Translations under genes and position numbers: made by a program | The notes under the pieces: generated by a model | Told to the model about the DNA's origin: nothing | What the model saw: only the letters and a program-made list of their open reading frames with translations | Databases searched by the model: none | Origin: Pseudomonas sp. S09G 359 | Lineage (GTDB): Bacteria > Pseudomonadota > Gammaproteobacteria > Pseudomonadales > Pseudomonadaceae | Length of the DNA stretch: 64,000 nucleotides | Direction of reading: 5' to 3' | Assembly (NCBI RefSeq): GCF_002843605.1 | Contig: NZ_CP025263.1 | Coordinates: 3,687,501-3,751,500 of the forward strand | In this document: positions 46,706 through 54,630 of the stretch, piece by piece | How the letters are laid out: every line of letters starts with the position of its first letter | How positions within the stretch are numbered: the stretch's first letter is position 1

Positions 46706-47707
46706 ATGCCTCTAATCCGCGCTTTTTGCCTCGCCGGCCTGCTGACGGCCACTGCCGCCCCGGCATTTGCCGCCACCTACGGCCCCGAGCTGCAAGGCTT
46801 CAAATACCCCTACCCCCTTGAGCACTTCAACTTCCAGTCACAGGGCAAATCCCTGCAAATGGGCTACATGGATGTCGCGGCCAAAGGAGAGGCCAACGGC
46901 CGCAGCGTGGTGCTGATGCACGGCAAGAATTTCTGCGGCGCCACCTGGGAGGGCACGATCAAGGCGTTGAGCGACGCCGGCTACCGCGTGATCGCGCCAG
47001 ACCAGATAGGCTTCTGCACCTCCAGCAAGCCCGACCACTACCAGTACAGCTTCCAGCAACTGGCGCGCAACACCCATCAATTGCTGGAAAAACTCGGCAT
47101 CCACAAGGCCACGATTATTGGCCACTCCACCGGCGGCATGCTCGCCACCCGTTACGCGTTGATGTACCCCAAGCAAACCGAACAGCTGGCGATGGTCAAC
47201 CCCATCGGGCTGGAGGACTGGAAAGCCCTGGGCGTACCCTCTATCGGCGTGGACCAGTGGTATGAACGCGAGCTCAACGTCAGCGCCGAAGGCATTCGCA
47301 AGTACCAGCTCAACACCTATTACGTGGGGCGCTGGAAGCCGGAGTACGAGCGCTGGGTAGACATGTACGCCGGCCTGAGCAACGGCCCCGGGCATAAACT
47401 GGTCGCATGGAATTCGGCGCTGATTTACGACATGATCTTCACCCAGCCGGTGTACTACGAGTTCAAGAACCTGCAGATGCCGACCCTGCTGCTGATCGGT
47501 ACCGCCGATAACACCGCGATTGGCAAAGACCTCGCGCCGCCGGAGGTCAAGGCCAAGCTCGGCAACTACGAGGTACTCGGTGAGCAGGCGGCCAAGCTGA
47601 TCCCGCATGCCACCCTGGTGGAATTCCCTGGCCTGGGGCATGCACCGCAGATGGAAGAACCGGCCCAATTTCATAAAGCGCTGTTGCAGGGTTTGAACGC
47701 CCTTTAA
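46706..47707 (+). CDS. Secreted alpha/beta hydrolase
   Basis: A 333-residue exported hydrolase. A signal peptide (RAFCLAGLLTATAAPAFA) is followed by the alpha/beta fold: oxyanion strand VVLMHGKNFCGATWEG, nucleophile elbow IIGHSTGGMLATRYAL and catalytic His in FPGLGHAPQMEE. It is closest in pattern to epoxide-hydrolase/haloperoxidase-like enzymes. The ATG at 46706 gives the signal peptide, with GGAGA upstream. Substrate unknown. Confidence 0.9.
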   Translation: MPLIRAFCLAGLLTATAAPAFAATYGPELQGFKYPYPLEHFNFQSQGKSLQMGYMDVAAKGEANGRSVVLMHGKNFCGATWEGTIKALSDAGYRVIAPDQIGFCTSSKPDHYQYSFQQLARNTHQLLEKLGIHKATIIGHSTGGMLATRYALMYPKQTEQLAMVNPIGLEDWKALGVPSIGVDQWYERELNVSAEGIRKYQLNTYYVGRWKPEYERWVDMYAGLSNGPGHKLVAWNSALIYDMIFTQPVYYEFKNLQMPTLLLIGTADNTAIGKDLAPPEVKAKLGNYEVLGEQAAKLIPHATLVEFPGLGHAPQMEEPAQFHKALLQGLNAL

Positions 47708-47733
47708 TCCAACCTTTTTCGAGGCACTCGTGA

Positions 47734-48687
47734 ATGTCGGTACAGATCGCAGTCATTGATGATTGGCAGAATGTGGCCAGTGGCGTGGTGGATTGGTCGG
47801 TGCTGGAATCCGTCGGCCAGGTGCATTTTTTGCACGACTACCCGGCGGATACCGCGACGATGGTCGAGCGCTTGCAGGGCTTCGAGGTGATTTGCGTGAT
47901 GCGCGAACGTTCCACCTTCGACAAGGCCCTGTTGCAGGAGCTACCCCGCCTGAAATTGCTGGTGACTGGCGGCATGCGCAACGCCGCCATCGACATTCCC
48001 GCCGCCAAGGCGTTGGGCATACAGGTATGCGGCACCGACAGCTATAAGCAGGCGGCGCCGGAACTGACCTGGGCGCTGATCATGGCCAGCACCCGCAACC
48101 TGCTCGCCGAAGCCAACTCGCTGCGCGCCGGCGGCTGGCAGGTTGGCCTGGGCGGCGACCTGTACGGCAAGACCCTGGGCATTCTCGGGCTTGGCAGCAT
48201 TGGCCAGAAGGTCGCGCAGTTCGCCCAGGTGTTCGGCATGCGTGTGATTGCCTGGAGTGAAAACCTCACGCCCGAGCGCGCGGCGCAATCCGGGGTGACC
48301 TGGGTCAGCAAACAAGAACTGTTCGAACAGGCCGATATCCTCAGCATCCACCTGGTGCTCAGTGACCTCAGCCGTGGCCTGGTCGACGCCGAGGCATTGG
48401 GTTGGATGAAGCCCACCGCGCGCCTGGTGAACACCGCACGCGGGCCGATTGTGGATGAGCCGGCGCTGGTGCAGGCATTGCAAAGCGGCCGCCTGGCCGG
48501 GGCGGCGCTGGATGTGTTCGCCGAGGAGCCGTTGCCGGCCGAGCACCCGTTCCGCCGCCTGCCCAATGTGCTGGCCACGCCGCATGTGGGGTACGTAAGC
48601 GAGCAGAATTACCGGCAGTTCTACCAGCAGATGATCGAGGCTATCCAGGCCTGGGCCAATCAGGCGCCCATTCGCGTGCTCGGCTGA
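47734..48687 (+). CDS. D-2-hydroxyacid dehydrogenase family protein
   Basis: A 317-residue NAD(P)-dependent oxidoreductase. The Rossmann motif is LGILGLGSIGQKVAQFAQVF. Catalytic Arg (LVTGGMRNAAID and NTARGPIVDEPAL region), Glu (FAEEPLPAEHP) and His (VLATPHVGYVSE) are present. It could be a hydroxypyruvate/glyoxylate reductase or a phosphoglycerate-dehydrogenase-like enzyme; context does not decide. GAGG lies about 10 bases before the ATG. It is followed by a REP element. Confidence 0.92.
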   Translation: MSVQIAVIDDWQNVASGVVDWSVLESVGQVHFLHDYPADTATMVERLQGFEVICVMRERSTFDKALLQELPRLKLLVTGGMRNAAIDIPAAKALGIQVCGTDSYKQAAPELTWALIMASTRNLLAEANSLRAGGWQVGLGGDLYGKTLGILGLGSIGQKVAQFAQVFGMRVIAWSENLTPERAAQSGVTWVSKQELFEQADILSIHLVLSDLSRGLVDAEALGWMKPTARLVNTARGPIVDEPALVQALQSGRLAGAALDVFAEEPLPAEHPFRRLPNVLATPHVGYVSEQNYRQFYQQMIEAIQAWANQAPIRVLG

Positions 48688-48713
48688 CGCACCATTAAAG
48701 GGCGCCCGCGCTG

Positions 48714-48837
48714 TTGTGGCGAGAGGGCTTGCCCGCGTTGGGGCGTGACGCGGGGCTATTCTGGCAGCTGTTGAATTGGGGCTGCTGCGCAGCCCAACGC
48801 GGCGGTGCGACGATTCGACAAGCCCGCTCGCCACAAC
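48714..48837. repeat. REP doublet with an interrupted right arm
   Basis: The left arm TTGTGGCGAGAGGGCTTGCC then CGCGTTGGGG (48714-48743) is inverse to the split right arm CCCAACGCGG (48793-48802) and CAAGCCCGCTCGCCACAAC (about 48819-48837). Compared with the copies at 8293 and 8560 the right arm has about 16 extra bases (CGGTGCGACGATTCGA) in its middle. The spacer also differs. It occupies part of the 540-base gap between the D-2-hydroxyacid dehydrogenase gene and glgA. Confidence 0.85.
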
Positions 48838-48917
48838 AGCCTGTTCGCCGGAGTAGGCCCTGCGGCAGGTCGAGATCCGGGCTAATAACCGATCCATTTG
48901 CGGTTACAAGTTTTTTG

Positions 48918-48967
48918 TCCTACAAAATTCTCCTAGAAACCCTACAGGCTCTAGGATCTGTCCTAGA
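48918..48967. promoter_or_regulatory. TCCTAGA repeat cluster upstream of glgA
   Basis: TCCTAGA occurs at 48931-48937 and 48961-48967, its inverse TCTAGGA at 48950-48956, and a one-mismatch copy TCCTACA at 48918-48924. The last two copies form a perfect palindrome with a 4-base centre. Such clustering looks like a multi-site operator. It lies about 260 bases before glgA. The binding protein is unknown. The rest of 48838-49227 shows no gene. Confidence 0.5.
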
Positions 48968-49227
48968 CTGATGACCGATGGGTCCGTTCCAAAACAAAAA
49001 CCCCGCAAAAAATCGAAACTTTCCGACTCTGCCATTGGTCCAGTTTTAAGGTAAGGCGAGCACCCGCGCTTCACAGCGAATGCCGTCTATCCAATCTTTT
49101 TACGCTTGCCGTGCAACTGGCATACGCCTTGCCAGTTTGTACAGTGCTTGTGCGCCTGGCCGCAGGATGCGGCCAATCGGAGCTAATGGCAGCGGGCCAT
49201 TAGCCGACCAACAAATGGGAGTGCATT

Positions 49228-50784
49228 ATGATCAGTGCCGCAGTAGATACTCAGGGAGAGCGCTTCAGTCAGCCGGTAGGGGGACCGACCTCGTTGGCCG
49301 ACCTGCCCAACACTGTGCGGCCGATCGTGAGTCAGAACCCTAATCGAAAGAAAGTGCTCTTCGTAACGTCCGAATTCGCCGACCTGGTCAAAACCGGCGG
49401 CCTGGGCGACGTGTCCGCCGCCCTGCCCCGCGCCATGGCCCATCTGCATGACGTGCGCGTGCTGATCCCCGGCTACCCGCAGGTGATGGAAAGCGACAAC
49501 CCGATCCACATCATTGGCGAGCTGGGCGGCCACGCCGCATTGCCGCCGTGCAAGATCGGGCGCATGGACCTCAAGGACGGCCTGGTCATCTATGTACTGA
49601 TCTGCCCTGAACTCTACGAGCGTGAAGGCACACCTTACGGCGCCAACAACGGCCGCGACTGGCCTGACAACCATATTCGCTTCGCCCGCCTGGGCCTGGC
49701 CGCCGCCGACATGGCCGCCAACCTCGCGCAGATTCACTGGTGCCCGGACCTGGTGCACGCCCACGACTGGCCCGCTGGCCTGGCCCCGGCCTATATGCAC
49801 TGGCGTGGGTCACGCACACCGACCCTGTTCACCATTCATAACCTGGCCTACCAGGGCGTGGTCAGCCTGGCCTCCACGCCAGAGCTGGGTATCCCGCCCC
49901 ATGCGCTGCAACAGGAAGGCATGGAGTTCTACGGCAAAATGTCGTTCCTCAAGGCCGGCATGGCGTATTCCAGCCACATCACCACGGTGAGTGCCACCTA
50001 CGCCCAGGAAATCACCACCCCGGAATTCGGCTGCGGCCTCGACGGTTTCCTCGCCGCCAAGACCCAGCAAGGCCTGCTCAGTGGTATCCCCAACGGTATT
50101 GATGAAAGCTGGGAAACCTCCACCGACACCCACCTGACCCACAACTTCAACATCGGCGACTGGGACGGCAAGGCCACCAACGCCGCCCATGTGCGCGAAC
50201 TGTTCGGCCTGCATGACTCCAGCGGCCCGCTGTTCGCCGTGGTGTCGCGCCTGGTCTACCAGAAAGGCCTGGACCTGACCGAAGCCGTCGCCAGCTTTAT
50301 TGTCGAAAACGGCGGCCAGATCGCAATTATCGGGCGCGGCGAGCCGGAAGAAGAGCAAGCCATGCGTGAACTGGCGTTGCGCTTCCCCGGCCAGGTTGGC
50401 GTGCGTATCGGCTTCAACGAAACCGATGCCCGCCGCATGTTTGCCGGCAGTGACTTTTTGCTGATGCCGTCGCGCTACGAGCCTTGCGGCCTGAGCCAGA
50501 TGTACGCACAACGCTTCGGCTCACTGCCGGTGGCGCGTAATACCGGCGGCCTGGCGGACACTATCGAGAATGGCGTCACCGGCTTCCTGTTCAATGAATC
50601 CACGGTAGAAAGCTACGAAGAAGCGCTGAGCCGCGCCTTGCGCGTATTCGCCAACAAAGGCCTGCTCAATGCCATGCGCAGCCGGGCCATGACTCAACCC
50701 TTCAACTGGTGCCAGGCGGTAGAACCCTACGCAGAACTGTACGAACAACTGGTGGCCAAGGCCTTGGGGAAATCGACTAAATAA
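49228..50784 (+). CDS. glgA: Glycogen synthase (ADP-glucose type)
   Basis: A 518-residue GT5 enzyme that extends alpha-1,4-glucan from ADP-glucose. The donor-binding motif KTGGLGDV carries Lys55, and the C-terminal GT-B domain has the SRYEPCGLSQMYAQRFG segment with the conserved Glu, then TGGLADT. A leader of about 40 residues precedes the usual FVTSEF start, as in other pseudomonads. GGGAG precedes the ATG. It heads the glgA-treZ-malQ-treY block and supplies polymer to the trehalose route. Confidence 0.95.
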   Translation: MISAAVDTQGERFSQPVGGPTSLADLPNTVRPIVSQNPNRKKVLFVTSEFADLVKTGGLGDVSAALPRAMAHLHDVRVLIPGYPQVMESDNPIHIIGELGGHAALPPCKIGRMDLKDGLVIYVLICPELYEREGTPYGANNGRDWPDNHIRFARLGLAAADMAANLAQIHWCPDLVHAHDWPAGLAPAYMHWRGSRTPTLFTIHNLAYQGVVSLASTPELGIPPHALQQEGMEFYGKMSFLKAGMAYSSHITTVSATYAQEITTPEFGCGLDGFLAAKTQQGLLSGIPNGIDESWETSTDTHLTHNFNIGDWDGKATNAAHVRELFGLHDSSGPLFAVVSRLVYQKGLDLTEAVASFIVENGGQIAIIGRGEPEEEQAMRELALRFPGQVGVRIGFNETDARRMFAGSDFLLMPSRYEPCGLSQMYAQRFGSLPVARNTGGLADTIENGVTGFLFNESTVESYEEALSRALRVFANKGLLNAMRSRAMTQPFNWCQAVEPYAELYEQLVAKALGKSTK

Positions 50785-50803
50785 TCAAGGGAGGTCTTCA
50801 TAG

Positions 50804-52549
50804 ATGCCGTTACGGACTTTGGAAACCTGGCCCCACGGCGCAATCATGCTGGACGCGCAACACACGCGTTTTGCCTTGTGGGCGCCAGACGCGTTTTATG
50901 TCAGCGTTGAATTGGAAGACGGCAAATCCATCGCCATGCTGCCCCAGGCGGATGGCTGGTTCGAAGCCGAAGTGACGTGCCCTGCCGGCACCCGCTACCG
51001 CTTCAATATCGATGGAGAAGTGGATGTACCCGACCCCGCGTCCAGGGCCCAGGCCTTGGACGTGCATGGTTGGAGCCTGGTAGTCGACCCGCTCGCCTAC
51101 CCGTGGCGCCACAGTAGCTGGCAAGGCCGCCCGTGGCATGAGGCGGTGATCTACGAACTGCACGTTGGCGCGCTGGGGGGCTACGCCGAGGTTGAGAAAC
51201 ACCTGCCACGCCTGGCGGAGCTGGGCGTCACCGCGATTGAATTGATGCCCTTGGCGCAATTTCCCGGCGAACGCAATTGGGGCTATGACGGCGTGCTGCC
51301 CTACGCGCCGCAATCCAGCTACGGCACGCCCGAACAGCTCAAGCACCTGATCGACAGCGCCCATGAGCACGGCTTGGCGGTGATCCTCGATGTGGTCTAC
51401 AACCACTTTGGTCCCGATGGCAATTACCTGGGCCAATACGCTGCAAGCTTCTTCCATGAAGATGTGCACACCCCGTGGGGCGCCGGAATTGATTTCGAGC
51501 GCCGTGAAGTACGGAACTTCTTCCTCGATAACGCGCTGATGTGGTTGCTCGAATACCGCTTCGACGGCCTGCGCCTGGACGCAGTGCACGCCATCGACAA
51601 CCCGGGTTTCCTCGAGGAACTGGCGCAGCGCGTGCGTGAACAAGTGGACACCGGCCGGCACGTCTGGCTGGTGCTGGAAAACGAGCTGAACCAGGCCAGC
51701 CTGTTGAAGCACGCGTTCGACGCGCAATGGAATGACGATTTTCATAACGTGCTGCACGTGCTGCTCACCGGCGAAACCGACGCCTATTACAGCGACTTCG
51801 CCCAAGACCCTACGGCCAAACTCGCCCGTTGCCTCGGCGAAGGCTTTATTTACCAAGGCGACACGACCCGCCACGGCCACACGCGCGGTGAGCCCAGCGG
51901 TGATCTGCCGCCGACTGCCTTCGTCGCCTTCCTGCAGAACCACGACCAGATCGGCAACCGCGCCCTCGGCGAGCGCCTGCATCAACTTTGCCCGCCCCAG
52001 GCGCTCAAGGCCGCGACCGCCCTACTGCTGCTGTCGCCGATGATTCCGCTGATGTTCATGGGCGATGAAACCAACGCCGACGAACCCTTTCTGTTCTTCA
52101 CCGACCACCATGGCGAACTGGCCGAGGCGGTGCGTGAAGGCCGGCGCAATGAGTTTGCCGATTTTGCCGCATTCAAAGACCCCGAGCGCCGTGAACGCAT
52201 CCCGGACCCCAACGCGGCAGCGACCTTCAAGCAATCGGCGCCGTCGTTTGCCGACAACGAACACACGCAGCTCTACCACCAACTGCTGAGCCTGCGCCAC
52301 CGCCATATCGTGCCGCACCTGCCTGGCAGCCTGGCACTCGGCGCGCAGGTGCTGGCAGACGGCGCCGTGAGTGCGCGCTGGCGCCTGGGCGACGGGCGTC
52401 TATTGCAGATTGACCTCAACCTCAGCACCGCCACCCTGGCCTATCCGGCCGGCGCGCACGTGCTGTTCCAAACGCCTGCCGAGCAAGGCGCCTGCCTGCC
52501 GCCGCACAGCGCGCGCGTCACCCTATCCCCTGTTGGAGAGCACCCTTGA
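50804..52549 (+). CDS. treZ: Malto-oligosyltrehalose trehalohydrolase
   Basis: A 581-residue GH13 enzyme that releases trehalose from maltooligosyl-trehalose made by TreY. An N-terminal CBM48/E-set domain (FALWAPDAFYVSVELEDG) is followed by the barrel with AVIYELHVGAL and VILDVVYNHFGPDGNYLG. Nucleophile Asp is in FDGLRLDAVHAI, acid Glu in WLVLENELNQ and Asp in FLQNHDQIGNR. It starts 20 bases after glgA with GGGAGG upstream and overlaps malQ by 4 bp. Confidence 0.95.
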   Translation: MPLRTLETWPHGAIMLDAQHTRFALWAPDAFYVSVELEDGKSIAMLPQADGWFEAEVTCPAGTRYRFNIDGEVDVPDPASRAQALDVHGWSLVVDPLAYPWRHSSWQGRPWHEAVIYELHVGALGGYAEVEKHLPRLAELGVTAIELMPLAQFPGERNWGYDGVLPYAPQSSYGTPEQLKHLIDSAHEHGLAVILDVVYNHFGPDGNYLGQYAASFFHEDVHTPWGAGIDFERREVRNFFLDNALMWLLEYRFDGLRLDAVHAIDNPGFLEELAQRVREQVDTGRHVWLVLENELNQASLLKHAFDAQWNDDFHNVLHVLLTGETDAYYSDFAQDPTAKLARCLGEGFIYQGDTTRHGHTRGEPSGDLPPTAFVAFLQNHDQIGNRALGERLHQLCPPQALKAATALLLLSPMIPLMFMGDETNADEPFLFFTDHHGELAEAVREGRRNEFADFAAFKDPERRERIPDPNAAATFKQSAPSFADNEHTQLYHQLLSLRHRHIVPHLPGSLALGAQVLADGAVSARWRLGDGRLLQIDLNLSTATLAYPAGAHVLFQTPAEQGACLPPHSARVTLSPVGEHP

Positions 52550-54630
52550 GCGAAGCGAACCTGGAAATCCTCGCCAGCCGCGCGGGCCTGGCCGTCGATT
52601 GGATCGACGCAAACGGCCGCCCGCAACGAGTGACACCCGACGCCCTGCGCGCCGTTCTCAAAGGCCTGGGCCACCCGGCCGACACCGATGCCGAGATCGA
52701 CGCCAGCCTGCTGGAACTGGAGCAGGTGCAACTGGACAAACACCTGCCGCCGTTGATGACTGTCGACAGCGGCCATGGCCTCGACCTGGCGCGTTATTTC
52801 GAGCCCGACACGCTGTGCCGGGTCAACCTGGAAGGCGGCGAAACCCTGGAGCTGCGCCTCGATGGCGACGCGGTGCTGCCTGGCGTCATCGCCCTCGGCT
52901 ACCACCAGGTGCATATCAATGACCAGGCCTTCACCCTCGCCGTCGCCCCCACCCACTGCTACAGCGTCGCCGAAGCAGTGGATAACAGCCCCGCCCGCGC
53001 CTGGGGCCTGAGCGCCCAACTGTATTCGCTGCGGCGCCTGGGCGATGGCGGTTTTGGTGACACCCTGGCGCTGGAGCACCTGGCGCGTTCCGCTGCCGAA
53101 CGCGGCGCCGATGCCCTGGCAATCAGCCCGATGCACGCGATGTTCAGCGCCGACACCGGCCGCTACAGCCCGTACTCGCCGTCCAGCCGTTTGTTCCTCA
53201 ACAGCCTGTATGCCTCCCCCGGCTGTATCCTCGGTGAGCGCGAAGTGCGCAACGCCATCGAGGCCCTCGGCCTGGAAGATGAGTTGCACACCCTGGAGCA
53301 ACACAGCCTGATCGACTGGCCCGCCGCCGCGAAGGCCAAGCAGCAACTGTTGCGCGCGCTGTATGAAGACTTCCGCCACGGCCAGCACCCGCAACACGCC
53401 GACTTCCTGAGCTTTCGCCAGGCCGGCGGTGAAGCCCTGGAAAACCACTGCCGCTTCGAAGCCGTGCAGGCGCAGCGGGCCGCTGCCGGTGAAGCGCTCG
53501 ACTGGCGCCACTGGCCGCAAGAGTGGCGCACCCCGCAAAGCCCGGCGCTGGCGCAATTCGCCGAAGCCAACCGCGATGAGATCGGCTACTTCGCCTTTAC
53601 CCAATGGCTGATCGCCCGTTGCCTGGCGCGCGCCCAGCAAGCCGCCAAAGGCAGCGGCATGGGGGTTGGCCTGATCGCCGACCTGGCGGTGGGCGCCGAC
53701 GGCGGTGGCAGCCAGGCCTGGAGCCGCCAGGACGAGCTGCTCGCCGACCTGACCGTGGGCGCACCACCCGACATTCTCAACCGCGCGGGTCAGGGCTGGG
53801 GCATTTCCGCGTTTTCCCCCGAAGGCCTCAAGCGCAATGGCTTTCGTGCCTTTATCGAAATGCTGCGGGCCAACTTTGCCCATGCCGGCGGCCTGCGCAT
53901 CGACCATGTGATGGGCCTGCAACGCCTGTGGGTGATCCCCATGGACGCCTCCCCGCGAGACGGCGCCTACCTGTATTACCCGGTGGACGACCTGTTGCGG
54001 CTGTTGGCGTTGGAGTCCCACCGTCACCAGGCCATCGTGCTCGGCGAAGACCTCGGCACTGTGCCCGATGGCCTGCGTGAAAAACTCAGCGGCCGTTCGA
54101 TTCTTGGCATGCGCGTGCTGCTGTTCGAGCAAGGCCACGATGGCCAGTTCAAGCCGATCCTCGACTGGCCGGACAACGCTCTGGCCACCACCAGCACCCA
54201 CGATTTGCCCACCCTCAACGGTTGGTGGCACAGCCGCGATATCGAGTGGAACATCCAGCTCGGTTTGATCGACGCGCCCACCGTCGAGCAATGGAGTGAA
54301 CACCGCCTGCGCGAACGCCAGGCCCTGCGCCAGGCCTTGAGCCAGGACCCGCAGAATTTTGTCGAAGAGATCCGCAATGAAACCGACCATATGATCGACG
54401 CCAGCGTGCGTTACCTCGGCCATACCCGTGCCCCCCTGGTGTTGTTGCCATTGGAAGACGCGCTGGGCGCCGAGGAGCAAGCCAACCTGCCCGGCATCAC
54501 CGACACCCACCCCAATTGGCGCCGGCGCCTGCCGGGCGAAGCCGCCAGCCTGCTGGACAACGCCGGGGCCGCGCGCCGACTCGAACTGTTGGCCGTCGCG
54601 CGCAACCAGGCCTACGAGCGTGACCGATGA
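52546..54630 (+). CDS. malQ: 4-alpha-glucanotransferase (amylomaltase)
   Basis: A 694-residue GH77 enzyme that disproportionates maltodextrins. An N-terminal accessory region of about 150 residues precedes the barrel. Catalytic residues: Asp in GLRIDHVMGLQRLW, Glu in VLGEDLGTVPDGLRE and Asp in STHDLPTLNGWW. The start is TTG, overlapping the treZ stop (TTGA), with TTGGAGAG upstream. It overlaps treY by 4 bp. It feeds TreY with chains of suitable length. Confidence 0.95.
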   Translation: MSEANLEILASRAGLAVDWIDANGRPQRVTPDALRAVLKGLGHPADTDAEIDASLLELEQVQLDKHLPPLMTVDSGHGLDLARYFEPDTLCRVNLEGGETLELRLDGDAVLPGVIALGYHQVHINDQAFTLAVAPTHCYSVAEAVDNSPARAWGLSAQLYSLRRLGDGGFGDTLALEHLARSAAERGADALAISPMHAMFSADTGRYSPYSPSSRLFLNSLYASPGCILGEREVRNAIEALGLEDELHTLEQHSLIDWPAAAKAKQQLLRALYEDFRHGQHPQHADFLSFRQAGGEALENHCRFEAVQAQRAAAGEALDWRHWPQEWRTPQSPALAQFAEANRDEIGYFAFTQWLIARCLARAQQAAKGSGMGVGLIADLAVGADGGGSQAWSRQDELLADLTVGAPPDILNRAGQGWGISAFSPEGLKRNGFRAFIEMLRANFAHAGGLRIDHVMGLQRLWVIPMDASPRDGAYLYYPVDDLLRLLALESHRHQAIVLGEDLGTVPDGLREKLSGRSILGMRVLLFEQGHDGQFKPILDWPDNALATTSTHDLPTLNGWWHSRDIEWNIQLGLIDAPTVEQWSEHRLRERQALRQALSQDPQNFVEEIRNETDHMIDASVRYLGHTRAPLVLLPLEDALGAEEQANLPGITDTHPNWRRRLPGEAASLLDNAGAARRLELLAVARNQAYERDR

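Noticed and set aside
49080..49343. Small gene just before glgA
   Set aside because: It overlaps the glgA start in another frame, lacks a ribosome binding site and shows no domain.
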